A DNA stretch of 64,000 bases from Tethya wilhelma (taxonomy: Eukaryota; Porifera; Demospongiae; Tethyida; Tethyidae), in NCBI GenBank assembly GCA_964030475.1, contig CAXIPT010000002.1, forward strand, positions 2,426,827 through 2,490,826, given 5' to 3'. The position numbers and the translations under genes are program-made. Under the pieces are notes generated by a model. The model made no database searches and was not told the origin of the DNA. It worked only from the letters and a program-made list of their open reading frames with translations. This document shows positions 1 to 11,578 of this stretch, piece by piece; positions within the stretch are counted from its first letter, which is position 1, and each line of letters starts with the position of its first letter.

Positions 1-416
1 AGTTAATGATATTCTCACTGAGATTGATATGTTCAAAGATCATGATTTTGCATTGCAAACCAGGCCCACCACACACACTTTATATTGGCAAGCAGCCAGG
101 GAAGGCGAAGTTTATATATATATGATGCCAGATTTTAGTAGCCTCATGCCCATGCAGGCTCCTTCTTCAAGAATATTTCTTATGAATAAAATAAGAAAAG
201 AGAGATCGAGCCTGCATGGTATCAAATAACATACACATGCGTGACATATTATATGTGGACGCGCGAGCTCACTGGTACAAGGCCCCATCAAGACAATGTA
301 ATTCATGTGAGTTGAGAGCTTAAGCTCAGGGTTTGAGCATCGTTTTTGCCAGTCTAAGAACAATAAGAGAGCAATTAGTGGATGAAGATGGGATTAAAGA
401 AGACAAAGAACACTTA

Positions 417-619
417 CAGTGAAACCTCCGAACAAAGGACACTTTGGTAACAATATAAATTCAGCTTGTTTGTCAGGACTTTGTAGAGAAATTATCCTCT
501 TCTCAGAGGTTCTGTTTGTATTGCTTGAATAGGAAATTGGAATTTTTGGGAACTAAAATTGTCCTTTGTTGTGAGGTTAATAATACTGTAACAGTGTCCC
601 TATCTTGGAGGGTCCACTA
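417..619. mobile_element. MITE with ends CAGTGAAACCTCC / GGAGGGTCCACT
   Basis: The left end reads cagtgaaacctccgaacaaa, with ggacactttgg following. The right part contains gtcctttgttgtgaggtt and ends ggagggtccact. The terminal 12-13 bases are inverted complements with a few mismatches. This design (two GGACA-type blocks and CCTCC ends) is common among short MITEs of animals. Confidence 0.55.
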
Positions 620-1074
620 TCAGATGTTCTACTGTTGTAGCCTCTATAATAATTCAAATTGATTGCAGATAAATACTAGCCTCTCGTATCAGCTCTTTTC
701 GTTCAAAATTCAGTCTCCGACTGCCAATTCTTCTATCGGCCCTCAACAAGACACGCAGACAAACTGCATGACGATCACAAGTACTGATCAGAAGATTTAT
801 TCTTTGGTCTTCGCTAGCTGAAAAAGCTTAAAACAAGCTAGTGTACAACAGTTTTTGTTTTCAAGTGTTTTTCTCCATTCTGTCCCACTCATGGTCTTCC
901 AGGAAAACTACAAGTGCATGAATATGCGTATCATCACTATGTCATGCATGTGATAAAGTCCATCTGGTTTGAGAATGCCGGTAGAAAAATTAAATAACTT
1001 TCTAAATATCCAACCAATTTCAAAATTTCAAGCACCATTAGAAAGCGTCCGTTTTCCCCGTTCTTTTCGTTGCT
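620..1074. other. Intergenic, nothing recognised
   Basis: No convincing frame, RNA gene or repeat seen. Bases 1-416 are likewise featureless apart from short chance frames. Confidence 0.4.
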
Positions 1075-1322
1075 TTTTACTTACTTTGTGTTGTCAAAGT
1101 TGGCTTAATACATTCTGGTTCCCTAGAAATCCTTTTCAAGTAAGTCAGTTAGGAAGTACATACATAAGTTAGGAGAACAAAAATGGCACTATGGTGGCTT
1201 CCCACTAGTGAACTCTACAATTGCTAAGGAAAGTTTTTGTGAGCTTTAGACCTTGCATGCAGTTGGTAATCTGTCAGTGAGAGCCTCTGACTAACTTTGA
1301 AGGTTTAATTTTGTTTGACTCC
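1075..1322 (-). mobile_element. L-module fragment of the TA-flanked L-H element, reverse orientation
   Basis: Matches the reverse complement of the central part of L copies, including gtcaaagttggc, caagtaagtcagttaggaag, aatggcactatggtggcttc and ttggtaatctgtcagtgaga. Both ends are missing. Confidence 0.75.
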
Positions 1323-2279
1323 GGGCACTGAGAAGTGTTTATGTAGGATTGGCATAGCAAAAAGCTATAGAGCACATTTTACTCCAGGTGGCAACAACCT
1401 ACACAACAGTAAGCTCATTGTATCGCTATGTTCATCTGCTAAAGTCATACTTTATACTTGTATATGAATGCAGTGTCGCAAGTTAAAACCTGGCGGAAAA
1501 AAAAGAATAGTTTCAGCTGAATTAACTATCACAGTAATGCTTGGCTATGCATGAATGTAGTTAATACCGAGGGTATTGTTCAGTATGATTAACATACTAA
1601 AAAAAGTCCCACTGCATGAACGTACCCTTACTATGAACTATACTTTCGTTTTTACTGTGATATTTAGACACATTGATTAAGAACAAAATATTCATACGCT
1701 GATAACTGGAAGTTTGCATAGTGATAAACGTTTGCTCTCTTCATTTAGAACACTAGCTGTTACTTCTATAGTGTTATATACTGAAAAAATAAAATCTAAA
1801 TTGAGACTGATAATACAATTATATATTGATGTTTTTTGCCTGTAGACTATAAGTTTTCCTATCCAATCTTATTATGTTAGCTAAACAAAATTGATAAGAA
1901 CATTCACAATGTCATGCAGTTTCTGTTCAGTATACAAGTTATTATAACATCTTGTTGAAGTATAATTCAAATTTGTGCAATGTATCACATACATGCACTA
2001 AGTATCTCACACATTCAATCATGCATTATCGAATCCACCTACCTTGAAACTAGATCTTCTTATGTCTGCAATAAGGTGCTGTTTGCTGATAATAATTATT
2101 GTAGCTATACTTCACTTTCAAAATTGTTCATATTATAATTCAATGACTTCAGTTGCATGCACTTTAGCTACAATAGTAATAATTATTGTTATAGCTGCAA
2201 ACAAACTTTGTTTAATTGTGATTGGTTCTCCTCAAATATTATACTATCAACTGCCAGGATTAACTTGTGAATCATAGTT
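1323..2279. other. Intergenic, nothing firm
   Basis: A+T-rich sequence without a supported gene. A small imperfect inverted repeat around 2088-2190 (ataattattgtagcta and tagctacaatagtaataatt) is the only structure seen. Confidence 0.35.
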
Positions 2280-2645
2280 GTTTACACTCCAGTTCACCAT
2301 GATTTTCTTGTTTACACATATAATACTTGAGTCTTTGTTATGATTTAAAAAATTATAAACATTGAAATTCCTTGCATGCATGAAGTTATCAGTTTATTCT
2401 GATTATTAATTGTGTGTTTATTTGCGGGGATTTTTGAATGTAATTTTGTTTTTGTTTTTCTTGCTTGTTCACAATTGTTTACACTCCAGTTCACCATGAT
2501 TTTCTTGTTTACACATACTTGAGTCTTTGTTATGATTTAAAATTATAAACATATAGAAATTCCATGCATGCATGAAGTTGTCAGTTTATTCTGATTATTT
2601 TCAAATATAGGTTTGTTTGCAGGGATTTTTTGGATGTAGATTGTT
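2280..2645. repeat. Imperfect direct repeat, two copies of about 170-190 bp
   Basis: tgtttacactccagttcacc starts both copies (2280 and 2476), and each continues with atgattttcttgtttacaca, a GCATGCATGAAGTT block and tcagtttattctgatta. The copies differ by small indels and end near 2450 and 2645. Confidence 0.8.
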
Positions 2646-2746
2646 TTCTTGCTTGTTCACATGAATGCACACAGACACATAAGCAAGCATACTAATTTAT
2701 TATGGCTTAATTTTCTTAAATTGAATTGGTTGGTAGATATAAACTA

Positions 2747-3307
2747 TCATACGTATGGTAGTACGTATAGTAGGAATGGGCCGACTGTCCCATAGACATA
2801 ATACAAAATTTTTATCGCCATAAAAATCTAACAACACAAAGTAGAGGTTTCAAACTTGCTCAGTGGCTCTCCTTTACAAAAAACCAACTGCACGGAAATT
2901 AAGGCTTAAACTTTGCCAAAGCTTTTCTAATCACTCATAGAGAGAGCGCTTGCGGGAAGTCACACTAGTGCAATTTTGTTCTCCTAAATTACTTCCTTCT
3001 AACTGACTTACTTGAAAACGATTTCCAGAGAACCAGAAAGTGTTGAGCCAACTTTGACGCCACAAAGCAAGTTCTTTTCTTGGGTAATACGTTCCTTTAT
3101 ACTCATTTTCATTGTAAATAGGCCTGAACAAAAACTAGAAAGCTTTGAAACTTAGTGTATAAATTCATGTACTACAATGCAGCCATCTTTGTAGGTAGAG
3201 TTCAAAGGTCATTATCCACGTGGCATTATTATGCGCATGCGCACTAGCCTCTAGCATAATGAAGTGCATGTAGCTGAGACTCAAGCTTTTTGTAGGGACT
3301 ACAAGTA
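2747..3307 (+). mobile_element. L module of the L-H element
   Basis: Starts tcatacgtatggtagtacgt after a TA, continues gtaggaatgggccgactgtc and carries all L landmarks (aactgacttacttga, gagttcaaaggtcatta, atgcgcatgcgcac, tttttgtagggact). It ends at acaagta with no H module. From about 3308 it runs into a different repeat with aacattggaaatgtaatgag and aacaagatggaatg, up to the gap at 3381. Confidence 0.85.
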
Positions 3308-3381
3308 AAAAAAAACATTGGAAATGTAATGAGACACAGGAATGGCTAAATCGTAAAAAGAACGCAAACAAGATGGAATGN

Positions 3382-4359
3382 CATTAATTGTACAAATTGA
3401 AAGTGTCAGAGTAACCATTATGGGGGATCTTCTCAACTGACAAAATACGGAACTCTAACAGTTATTTCAACGTGAAATCACCCTTCCCCCTAGGTGATGA
3501 TATCTCAAGTGTTAGACCAACCTCTGAATGCTAGCTACATCAGCTGATAAATGAATTAAACAACACTTTAGTAGGAAACAAGGAGGATCTCTTGCTACAA
3601 CACTGTCTGGAGACACTAAGAAAGACACACCATACGATTGGAGACTGGAATCGACCAATCAGATTCACCACAGAGTTTAAGATTACCATGTATGGAAGAA
3701 CGGTTTGAGAGAGATAGCTAATAAAAACACAAGCTCTTTAAGAAATTGTTCACTTTCTTGCAGCCATCATCTTAGAAGTCAAAGTCGAAAAGTTTGAATT
3801 AATTTTAAAATTCAAGTCTTGATCAATTGAATTCAGTTGGGCCCTGAGCATCTATACAGTCTGGACCATTATTTCAATAACTACAGTTCAAAGGTTAGCT
3901 ATACAATCACTCAAGTGTGAGGGATTTAACTATATCTATCACTTTGTTCTCTCTGACTGATTGCTATAGGTACAATCTTTGCAAACATTCAAAGGAAAAA
4001 CATATATAACATTGAGAGAAGCTCATAACTGACATAGAAACAAATCATTGTACTTTATAAGGTAAGGATAGAAACAAGTTGCCATACAACATCATATTGA
4101 CTGCCCTGGCCACTCTGTACATACCTCACAGTCACAGTTACATTCATTGGGAGGCTATATGACCAGCCTTGGGGACACATCAAATTCCACTGGTGGCTAT
4201 AGCCTGGCTACAGAATACAGAAAGTCTCATGTGTAAGCAATTAAGAGCAAATTTGTTACAGAGAAGTAATTTTTACTCTTTATGTATAGCTAATGTGACA
4301 GAGGGTAATTCAAACAAAGAATCGTATGGTACATGTATATTCTTTCAGAATTAAAATAA
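3382..4359. other. Intergenic; one weak exon-like frame
   Basis: No supported gene. A 55-codon open stretch at 3541-3708 (plus), beginning QLINELNNTLVGNKEDLLLQ, has protein-like composition but no known match and no clear splice sites. Confidence 0.25.
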
Positions 4360-4663
4360 TCATAAGTACGGTAGTACGTATAGTAGGAATGGGCCGACTG
4401 ACAAAATACAAAATTTTGGTCACTATAAAAATCTATTAAACCTTCAAAGTTGCTCAGAGGCTCTCACTGACAGATTACCAACTGCATACAAGGCCTAAAA
4501 CACACAAAAACTTTCCTTAGCATTCGTAGAGAGTGCTAGTGGGAAGCCACCAGAGCACGGCGCCATGAACTAGTCATGTGCCGAAATTGAGACCATGACT
4601 TGTTCCAATACTTTTTACTGCATGCACTGCCCATTTCTACACTACTTATTTTTTTACTACTTG
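4360..4663 (+). mobile_element. Internally deleted L-H element
   Basis: Begins tcataagtacggtagtacgt and follows L for about 200 bp to gtgggaagccacc. It then jumps directly to the right arm of H (gtcatgtgccgaaattgaga, tgcccatttctacactact) and ends tactacttg. A short deletion derivative that keeps both outer ends. Confidence 0.85.
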
Positions 4664-4667
4664 TGAC

Positions 4668-5160
4668 AATATTTTATGAATGCTGTTATATACCTGAAAC
4701 CTGCGACCTTTGACCCTTGAAAACTTAGCGTATTTTGCATCCGTTTGAACCTGCAAACGGTCTTCCTGGTGAGTTCTATAAGTTAAAACATTATTAATTT
4801 TGGGATATCTGACAGTGAGTAGCCCTCCCTCCAGCATTTTATACTTTAAAGTGGCTAGCTATAGCATATAGTAATCAACGAGATATTTGTCCTGAATCAT
4901 CAATATAATCATTATGCATGGAGGCTATTCAACTAAGTATTAAGCAACTTCAAAAGTAATTGAAAGTAGAGTAGGGACACGCACATTCTGCGGCAGATTC
5001 TTTGAGAGTAAAGTAAGGAGGGCTATATACTCCCTGTCAGATGCCGCAAAGAATATGTCTTCAAGTGGTTGCAAAATCAACGAAAGTATGCTAAGTTTTC
5101 AACGGTCAAAGGTCGTGGCCAGGTTTAATTTGGGTATAAAGCGGCGTTCATAATAATTAT
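4668..5160. mobile_element. Inverted-repeat element with arms of about 150 bp
   Basis: The reverse complement of about 4668-4830 matches about 5010-5157. Shared stretches include gctaagttttcaa, ggtcaaaggtcg, ggagggct and ctgtcagat. Arms are diverged with small indels, and the loop is about 180 bp. Resembles a MITE with long terminal inverted repeats. Confidence 0.6.
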
Positions 5161-5831
5161 ATACAAATAGTAAAAATTAAAAAAAAAAAAGGTGTAGGAA
5201 TGGGCAGTGTTTCGAACAGGGATAAAACAAGAGATGTCTTAATTTTGGCACATGTTGGAGTCAATAGTAGTAGCTGGGTAACTTCAATAGTAGACTGACT
5301 ACAGAAGTTTGGACTTAATGTATACAGTGCTAGCTGATGTACACAAGGTTTATGCAATCACATGTAGGCATTTTGTTATTCAGCAAAATGCATTGTGACA
5401 TAATATGTTCATCAGTATTTGATTTTAAGCTATATGTGGTATACTGTTATTCTGCATGAAGATCATGCACTGAAGAAAGATTCTATATAGATGCACATCT
5501 GTAAAATTAATATCATAGATTGAAAATGCTGCATGGATATAATTATTATAATAGTTCAAAGATTGGAAGGAGCTATAATTTTTGAGGGAAAAATTAGCAA
5601 AGTATAGCTTCTCTATATACACCGTGACTTCGTTCAATTTATAGCCTTCAAATGCTGGAAAACATTGCTATTGTTTTATGTAACTCTACTGACTCATTAA
5701 GTGTGTGGATCATGCAGGGTGATTTCTGAATTTCATAGATAAACACCATGCACAATAATTATGCCTATGTCCATGATTTTTGGTGTAGCTTATTGTAGAC
5801 TTGCATGCAGTTACTATAGATACCATGAAAT

Positions 5832-5834
5832 ACA

Positions 5835-5902
<68 letters not shown>
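5832..5902. repeat. (CA)n microsatellite
   Basis: About 35 CA units with one early interruption. Confidence 0.95.
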
Positions 5903-5903
<1 letters not shown>

Positions 5904-5919
5904 CATTACATACATACAC

Positions 5920-6040
5920 GTAGGGAAAAATGAGTACTATATAATTCGGCATGTCAAACATGCCAAGCCTATAATACTACACTTCCTATAGTACTCCAAT
6001 TAAATTAATCATACAGTTGTAGGAAGTAATTATTAACCCA
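5920..6040. repeat. Left arm of an inverted duplication (partner 7654-7765)
   Basis: The stretch with tataattcggcatg, acttcctatagtac, ccaattaaa, taatcatacagtt and aggaagtaatta recurs as its reverse complement at about 7654-7765. The (CA)n array beside this arm is mirrored by (GT)n at 7784-7823. Confidence 0.65.
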
Positions 6041-6412
6041 CAGTATGTAAAACTTGCTAAATGGTATGGTACTCTTGAACTTCCTAAAGGTGAGGTGCAT
6101 AGTTTTGATTTAGCCGTGCATACATTCTTTAGAATAGTAGTTCCTACAGCTTAATATACTGCATGGCAAGTAATATTCAGCAAGTTGACCATACACTATC
6201 TATATTCTCACCAAAAACTGTGCATATATATGTATACAAATACACTATAGCCAGAGTCTAGCCTTCAAAGCTATAGAAGAAATCTTGACTAGATAGTAAG
6301 AGTCACCAAGAGGTCCCAGACTACTGTATGCATTCACAACTAAGATCAAGATGTGATCAAAGAGTCATTGGGGCATTACCAAACAAAAACAAACTCAAAA
6401 ATTATAACTCAC

Positions 6413-6507
6413 CTCTGTTTTTCTGGAGTATAAGAAATAGTTGATCAGCTTTCACTCTCATAGCTGTTGATTCTCTCCATGGTACATCAGTAGAATGAGA
6501 CAGCCAT
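6413..6507 (-). pseudogene. Decayed copy of the MAVSDAIQK exon
   Basis: Minus strand starts ATGGCTGTCTCATTCTACTG, with an in-frame TGA at codon 7, then CCATGGAGAG and AACAGCTATGAGAGTGA as in the 44358-44481 exon. It ends CAGAG before gtgagt, so the donor survives although the frame is destroyed and part of the exon is deleted. Confidence 0.55.
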
Positions 6508-6537
6508 GCACCTTAATAATAATAAATTAATGTGAAT

Positions 6538-7108
6538 GCATCAAGTAAAAATGCTGATTAGCGCACATTTTATGATTTGCTATAGTAAATGAGGTCAAAG
6601 TTCGAGAAATGGTGTTCCCAAACTATAACTGAATCTTCTCAACCAAGATACTTGTTAACCTTGACTATGAAATTTTGTTGCCATGCATGGTTGCAACATG
6701 AATAATTTATTAGTTGGCAATTTATAATTATGAGCACTAATAGTCTAGTAACAGAGCCTGCTAGTCACAAATAAGTTGACATTGCAGCACAATTTTGTCA
6801 AAATAACCGAAACATTTGACTGAATCATGCATGATGTTTGCATCCAATAGACACAATATTCACTGTTTGTCATCACCTTGATCTTAACCAATTACATCTT
6901 TAGCTGTTTTGAAGTAACGTAATGAATATTCATGTAGTATTATAAAAAAATAGACGCCAATTTCAATGGTGCATAATGTCGTAATTGTCCGAGATATAAA
7001 TCTAATTTTTTTACTGAAAACTTTTAAGATATTATAATAGTAGAACCCATTTCTGCAATAAAACCCACATTGTTGGGGCGTGCGCTAATCAACGTTTTTA
7101 CTTGATGC
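6538..7108. mobile_element. MITE with 29-bp terminal inverted repeats
   Basis: Left end gcatcaagtaaaaatgctga followed by ttagcgcac. The right end is its inverse complement, gtgcgctaatcaacg then tttttacttgatgc, with two mismatches. About 570 bp, no coding frame. No target duplication is obvious. Confidence 0.8.
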
Positions 7109-7653
7109 CTTCAAATATTGAAGAAATTAAAGTAGTAAAAAACACTGTTTACATATTAAGTTTGAATTTTATGTAAGTTGCTATAATTATACATGGTTAA
7201 TGCATGCAATCACATGCACGCAGGCATCCTGTTTAGTCAGTTAAATAAAATTGTCATTTAACATATCTATCAGTATATGTGGCACAAGATCACGTACTCA
7301 AGAAAAATTTTACATGTACATTTACGAATAATTTAGGTTGAAAAAAGCTGCATGGTCATTCAATTCAAAGATTGGAACAAATTAACTTTGATTGCATGAG
7401 GAAAATTGAAACTAAAGTACCCCAGCTATTACGTGTACTGACTCCAACTGACCTCTTAGTGTATAGGCTACAGAAAAAAACATCCAATAAGAATGTATGG
7501 CTAGACCAAACTACGTACCTAACCTTTCTTTACAACTATACTATACCTTTCAGCATGTTTCATATTATACCAAGGGTTAATGAGTACAATTTGGTAAATA
7601 AGTGCACTTGTAGCTATGGAATGTAAAAATTATTGGCAATTAATTTTTATAAT

Positions 7654-7823
7654 TACTTCCTGGAACTGTATGATTCATTTGATTACTTTAATTGGTGTAC
7701 TATAGGAAGTGAAGCATTATTAACCCTAGGCATGCCGAATTATAGTACAGCGTAACTCATATTTTCTGTAGTTACATGCATGTGCGTGTGTGTGTGTGTA
7801 CGTGTGTGTGTGTGTGTGTGTGT
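7654..7823. repeat. Right arm of the inverted duplication plus (GT)n array ending in a gap
   Basis: Inverse complement of about 5900-6040 (catgccgaattatagtac, tgtactataggaagtg, aactgtatgattcat). It runs into GT repeats with one TACGT interruption that end at the N run 7824-7846. Confidence 0.65.
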
Positions 7824-7846
7824 NNNNNNNNNNNNNNNNNNNNNNN

Positions 7847-8181
7847 GGAACAAGGAATGGTCTCAATTTCGGCACATGACTACTTCATTTTTTGTGCCCA
7901 AGTCTTGGCCGGTAATCTAATCCTGCCTGCTATACTTTATTCTACTTTTTAGCCAAATGATATAGGATTGGCAGGAATTTGAACCATTAAAATGTAAGCT
8001 ATATATTCAAGTACAGATCATTCTTTGAACCATTTACAACAATTAGCTATGAGGGATCAAAAATCAGTGAAAATGAAGTAGTCATGTGCCGAAATTGAGA
8101 CCATTCCTTGTTCCAACGCTTTTTACAGCACTGCCCATTCCTACACTGCTTATTTTTTTGAAAATTTTTACTACTTGTTGC
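7847..8181. mobile_element. H module (inverted-repeat element) truncated on its left by a gap
   Basis: Left arm starts at ggaacaaggaatggtctcaa; the central loop runs from about 7900 to 8070; right arm is gtcatgtgccgaaattgaga to ccattcctacactgctta and ends tttttactacttg. Bases 7847-8162 appear identical to 30292-30607, both 316 bp. Confidence 0.85.
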
Positions 8182-8918
8182 AATTTTGTTCTCCCCTTCC
8201 TTCCTTCCTAACTGACTTACTTGAACGCGATTTCCAGACAAACAAAAGGCATTGAGCCAACTTTGACCATATAGTGGGACTTCATTTGATGCACAGTACG
8301 TCCTTTTTGACTCGTTTGCTGGCGAAAAGGCAGCAAACAAAATCTAGGCAACTTTAAAACTCCTGCATGATATAAAATACTGTACTTTTTATTTAGCCTA
8401 TTGACGTAGGTAAAGGTCGTCTATAGACCACGTGGTTGCATGCATATAATGCGCATGCGCATCAAATATACACTTCCGCTGCCTTTTGTAGAGACTGACT
8501 AGTCTCTGCTGTATGATTGTTTTCATGCCATTGAGTGTTTAAAAAAGTGAATGAACAAGTATAATAAAAATTTTATAAAAATGAGAAGTGTAGGAATGGG
8601 CAGTGCAGTAAAAAGTAATGAAACAAGGTAAGTCTCTGAATTTCTGCACATGACTACTTCATTTTTGTTCTCAACTCTCATACGTTACTGTGTACCTACA
8701 TTCTATATGCTTGTTACTTTATTTAAATTAATCAAGTGATTGCTTGCATTGAGCCAAATGGCTGACAATTACCATTGAATGATGGAATTAAACTTGCAAT
8801 TGACTCATGAAAATGAAGTAGTCATGTGCCGAAATTCAGAGACTTACCTTGTTTCATTACTTTTTACTGCACTGCCCATTCCTACACTTCTCATTTTTAT
8901 AAAATTTTTATTATATGT
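8182..8918 (+). mobile_element. 5'-truncated L module followed by H module
   Basis: From aattttgttctccccttcct the L pattern continues (aactgacttacttgaacgcg, gagccaactttgacc, aatgcgcatgcgcat) to gtgaatgaacaagta. H follows at 8553-8916, with arms containing gtaggaatgggcagtgcagt and the inverse actgcactgcccattcctac. Confidence 0.85.
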
Positions 8919-9752
8919 ATAATAGGAATGGGCCGACTGTCCCATTGACACAATACAAAATATTCAAGCTTATGAATTTTCAGAGAAAGATAGCTAAGCC
9001 TTCAAACATGCTTAGAGGCTTCGCTTAGACAGTTTTCTAACTGTATGGACAAACAAAACTCACAAAAGTTTCCTTGAGCACCCTAGAGAGAGCGGTGGTA
9101 GGAAGCCAGAACAATGCACTTTTGTTTTCTCCTTCCTTCCTTCCTTTGTGACTTACTTGAACGCAATTTCCAGAAAAATGAAAGACATTAATTGAACCAA
9201 CTCTGACTGTAATTCATCCGAGGTACGTTTTTTGATACTCGTTTGGTACTTAAATTAGTGGACTGTAATTTAGCCATTTTGTGTAGATAAAGGTCGTTAA
9301 CAGACCACGTGGTTTTCACTATTGCGCGTATGCATTCAATGTTCCTGTTGTTTTTTTTGTAGAGACTAACCAGTCTTAATGCAATGAGCACTTTAGTGTT
9401 TAAAAAAGTACATGAACAAGTTGTAAAATATTCATAATAATTAGTCTTAAAAAAAGTTATAAATGTCTCAATTTCAGCACATGACTACTTTATTTTCATT
9501 TTTGATTCCTCGTGATTATTATAATTATATGCATCCCACTTTGTGATCTGTATATGCATGCATAGCTAATCAGTTGGCTAAACAGTGAGGCAAAGTATAG
9601 CAGGCAGCTAGGATTAGATTGCTGGCCAAGACTTGAGCATAAAAGGAAGTATATAGTCATGTGCCGAAATTGAGACCTGCCTTGTTCCAGTACTTTTTGC
9701 AGCACTGCCCATTCCTATACACCTCTTATTTTTATAAAATTTTTACTACTTG
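8919..9752 (+). mobile_element. L module plus partial H module
   Basis: taggaatgggccgactgtcc begins L with its outermost end missing. L ends at catgaacaagt about 9420. H keeps tgtctcaatttcagcacatg on the left but has lost the outer half of that arm, while the right arm is complete to tactacttg at about 9750. Confidence 0.8.
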
Positions 9753-10347
9753 TTCATTCACTTTTTCAACACTATTGTGTGTATAGACTCTTAGAGCTCG
9801 AGACTGGTTAGTTAGTCCCTACAGAAAAGCTTGAGTTGTAGTATACTATAATGCGCATGCGCATCAAATGCCATTTGAACAGATGGTGACCTCTAGCGAC
9901 AAGAAGTACATGAATTTGTATACAAGTTTTACAGCTTTCTAGCTTTTGTTTAGGCCACTTTCAGAAGTAAACGAGTATCAAGGAACGTAGTTCCCATGAA
10001 AAGTATACTTTGTGTAGTCAAAGTTGGCTCAATACTTTCTGGTTCTCTGGGTGTGCTCAAGTAAGTCAGTCAGTACATACATGCCTACGTACATAAATAC
10101 ATTAGGAGAACAAAAATGGCACTGTTATGGCTTCCCACTTGCGCTCTTTACAAGTGCTTAAAGACGTTTCTGTCAGGTTTGGCATTTTATGCAGTTAGTA
10201 ATTGCATGATCATAGAAAGCCTCTGAGCATCTTTGAAAGTTTAACTTTGCTTTGCTATAGATTTCTGTGTTGATAAACATTTTGTATTGTGTCATTATGA
10301 GGCAGGTGCATGGCCCATTCCTACTATACGTACTATTGTACGTATGA
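9747..10347 (-). mobile_element. L module, reverse orientation
   Basis: Reads ttgttcattcactttttcaa to ggcccattcctactatacgt and ends cgtatga. It shares the H module at 9418-9752 with the preceding L, so this H is flanked by L copies in opposite orientation, giving a head-to-head composite. Confidence 0.85.
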
Positions 10348-10374
10348 TTTTTTTATGTGCCCCTTCAGGTTTAC

Positions 10375-10640
10375 CACAATTGTGGCTAACGAGTGCCTAC
10401 AAATAGCCTAGGGCTAATGAACGCAGGTCCACCGCGACCGACAGCTTTACATCCCCATCCAAAGGATGCGGTGAAGTTCACCTCCTCATTTTTTGGGGTA
10501 GAGCTGAGTCAATTAACTCCTAGGCAAGGCTTGAAATAGAAAATGAGAGAGAAATAAATACCTGTGGCACTGGAGGGACTCAAACCGCCTACCCAAGGTT
10601 TGGGAGTCAGAGTCAATGTAGAACAATAGATCGATGTTTA
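10375..10640. repeat. Possible tRNA-derived SINE-like sequence
   Basis: On the minus strand about 10560-10610, ggcggtttgagtccctccag resembles a tRNA B box (GGTTCGANTCC) in a T-arm setting, preceded by cccaaaccttggg. No convincing A box lies at the right spacing, so this is only a 3'-half match. The remaining 200 bases have no recognised content. Confidence 0.3.
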
Positions 10641-11098
10641 AAGCAGAAGAGCAAATTTCAATTGGTATGGTTGTCAATCTAGTTTATACATTACAATGTC
10701 ATGTAGATTTCAAAATGAGTGATAGTATAGTCTTTGAATTTTTCCCCCTATTTTAGACATAACTGTAGCTAAACTATATATTATTACCCATATAGACTCG
10801 TAAAACCTCTGTATGAATGTGTATACAATTAATTTTCGTCCAATAATTCGACGTACCTTCAAGTTCTTACAACTTTGAGTCTTCTTTCACATACACGATG
10901 AGATGGTCTATAGGTAGTTGAGTCAAATTATAACTTCACTTTGTTAGTTTATAGTTTGGGTTTGAATCCCAGACAAGAACTGTTTCTTTACATAGCCGGC
11001 TGTCTTTGATGTATGTGTTTGATAATCACATTTCCTTGTTAATTATTAAACAGTTTGTAGGTCACATATTTGGGTCAGGGTCTTACCTTGAAATAATA
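10641..11098. other. Intergenic, part of a dispersed repeat
   Basis: About 10920-11090 resembles 34930-35120 (shared tgtttgat.ttcac, ttattaaacagt, ggtcacatatttg). A ggtttgaatcccagacaag stretch at about 10955 looks B-box-like but is isolated. Confidence 0.35.
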
Positions 11099-11437
11099 CA
11101 AGTAGTAAAAATTTCAAAAAAATTAGTAGTGTAGGAATGGGCAGTGCGGTAAAAAGTATTGGAACAAGGCGTGTCTCAATTTCGGCACATGACTACTTCA
11201 TTTTTATTCTTGATCCCTTGTAAGGATCCTATATATAAGTGTCATAAATGCATGCAATGATCAGTACAATAGTGCCATAGCTTATTGCATTGGTTCAAAT
11301 TTCTACTAATTAGTAGGTTAAGCAGTGGAGCAAACTATAGCAGACAGGAAACTTAAACTGGACTGCCAAGCCAAGAGTTGGGTATAAAAATGAAGTAGTC
11401 ATGTGCCGAAATTGAGACACGCCTTGTTCCAATACTT
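11099..11437. mobile_element. Solo H module, right arm truncated
   Basis: Starts caagtagtaaaaatttcaaa after TA. Left arm gtaggaatgggcagtgcggt; right arm begins tgaagtagtcatgtgccgaa and breaks off at ttccaatacttccc, where CTTGCAAGA-rich sequence begins. Confidence 0.85.
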
Positions 11438-11577
11438 CCCAGGTAGAAATTTCTTGCAAATTTACTTTGCAAGAAATTGCAAAATTTCGCCAAACTGCAC
11501 AAAACTTGCAAGAAAGTGGCCATTTTTCTTGCAGGCGTGCAAGAATCTTGCAAGAATCTTGCAATTCTTGCATTTTG
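11438..11577. repeat. CTTGCAAGA-rich degenerate repeat
   Basis: Contains many overlapping forms of ttgcaagaa and its complement (aatttcttgcaaatt, acttgcaagaaagtgg, aatcttgcaagaatcttgca), allowing extensive self-pairing. Ends at the N at 11578. Related in motif to the hairpin at 33499-33836. Confidence 0.6.
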
Positions 11578-11578
11578 N

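Noticed and set aside
5710..5991. Frames of about 80 codons on both strands encoding VCVC or THTH runs
   Set aside because: They are translations of the (CA)n microsatellite.
8047..8340. 97-codon minus-strand frame
   Set aside because: Spans H and L transposon modules; other copies of the same modules do not keep it open.
11438..11577. Possible CRISPR-like array of TTGCAAGAA words
   Set aside because: Words overlap with no regular spacers; a eukaryotic palindromic repeat fits better.
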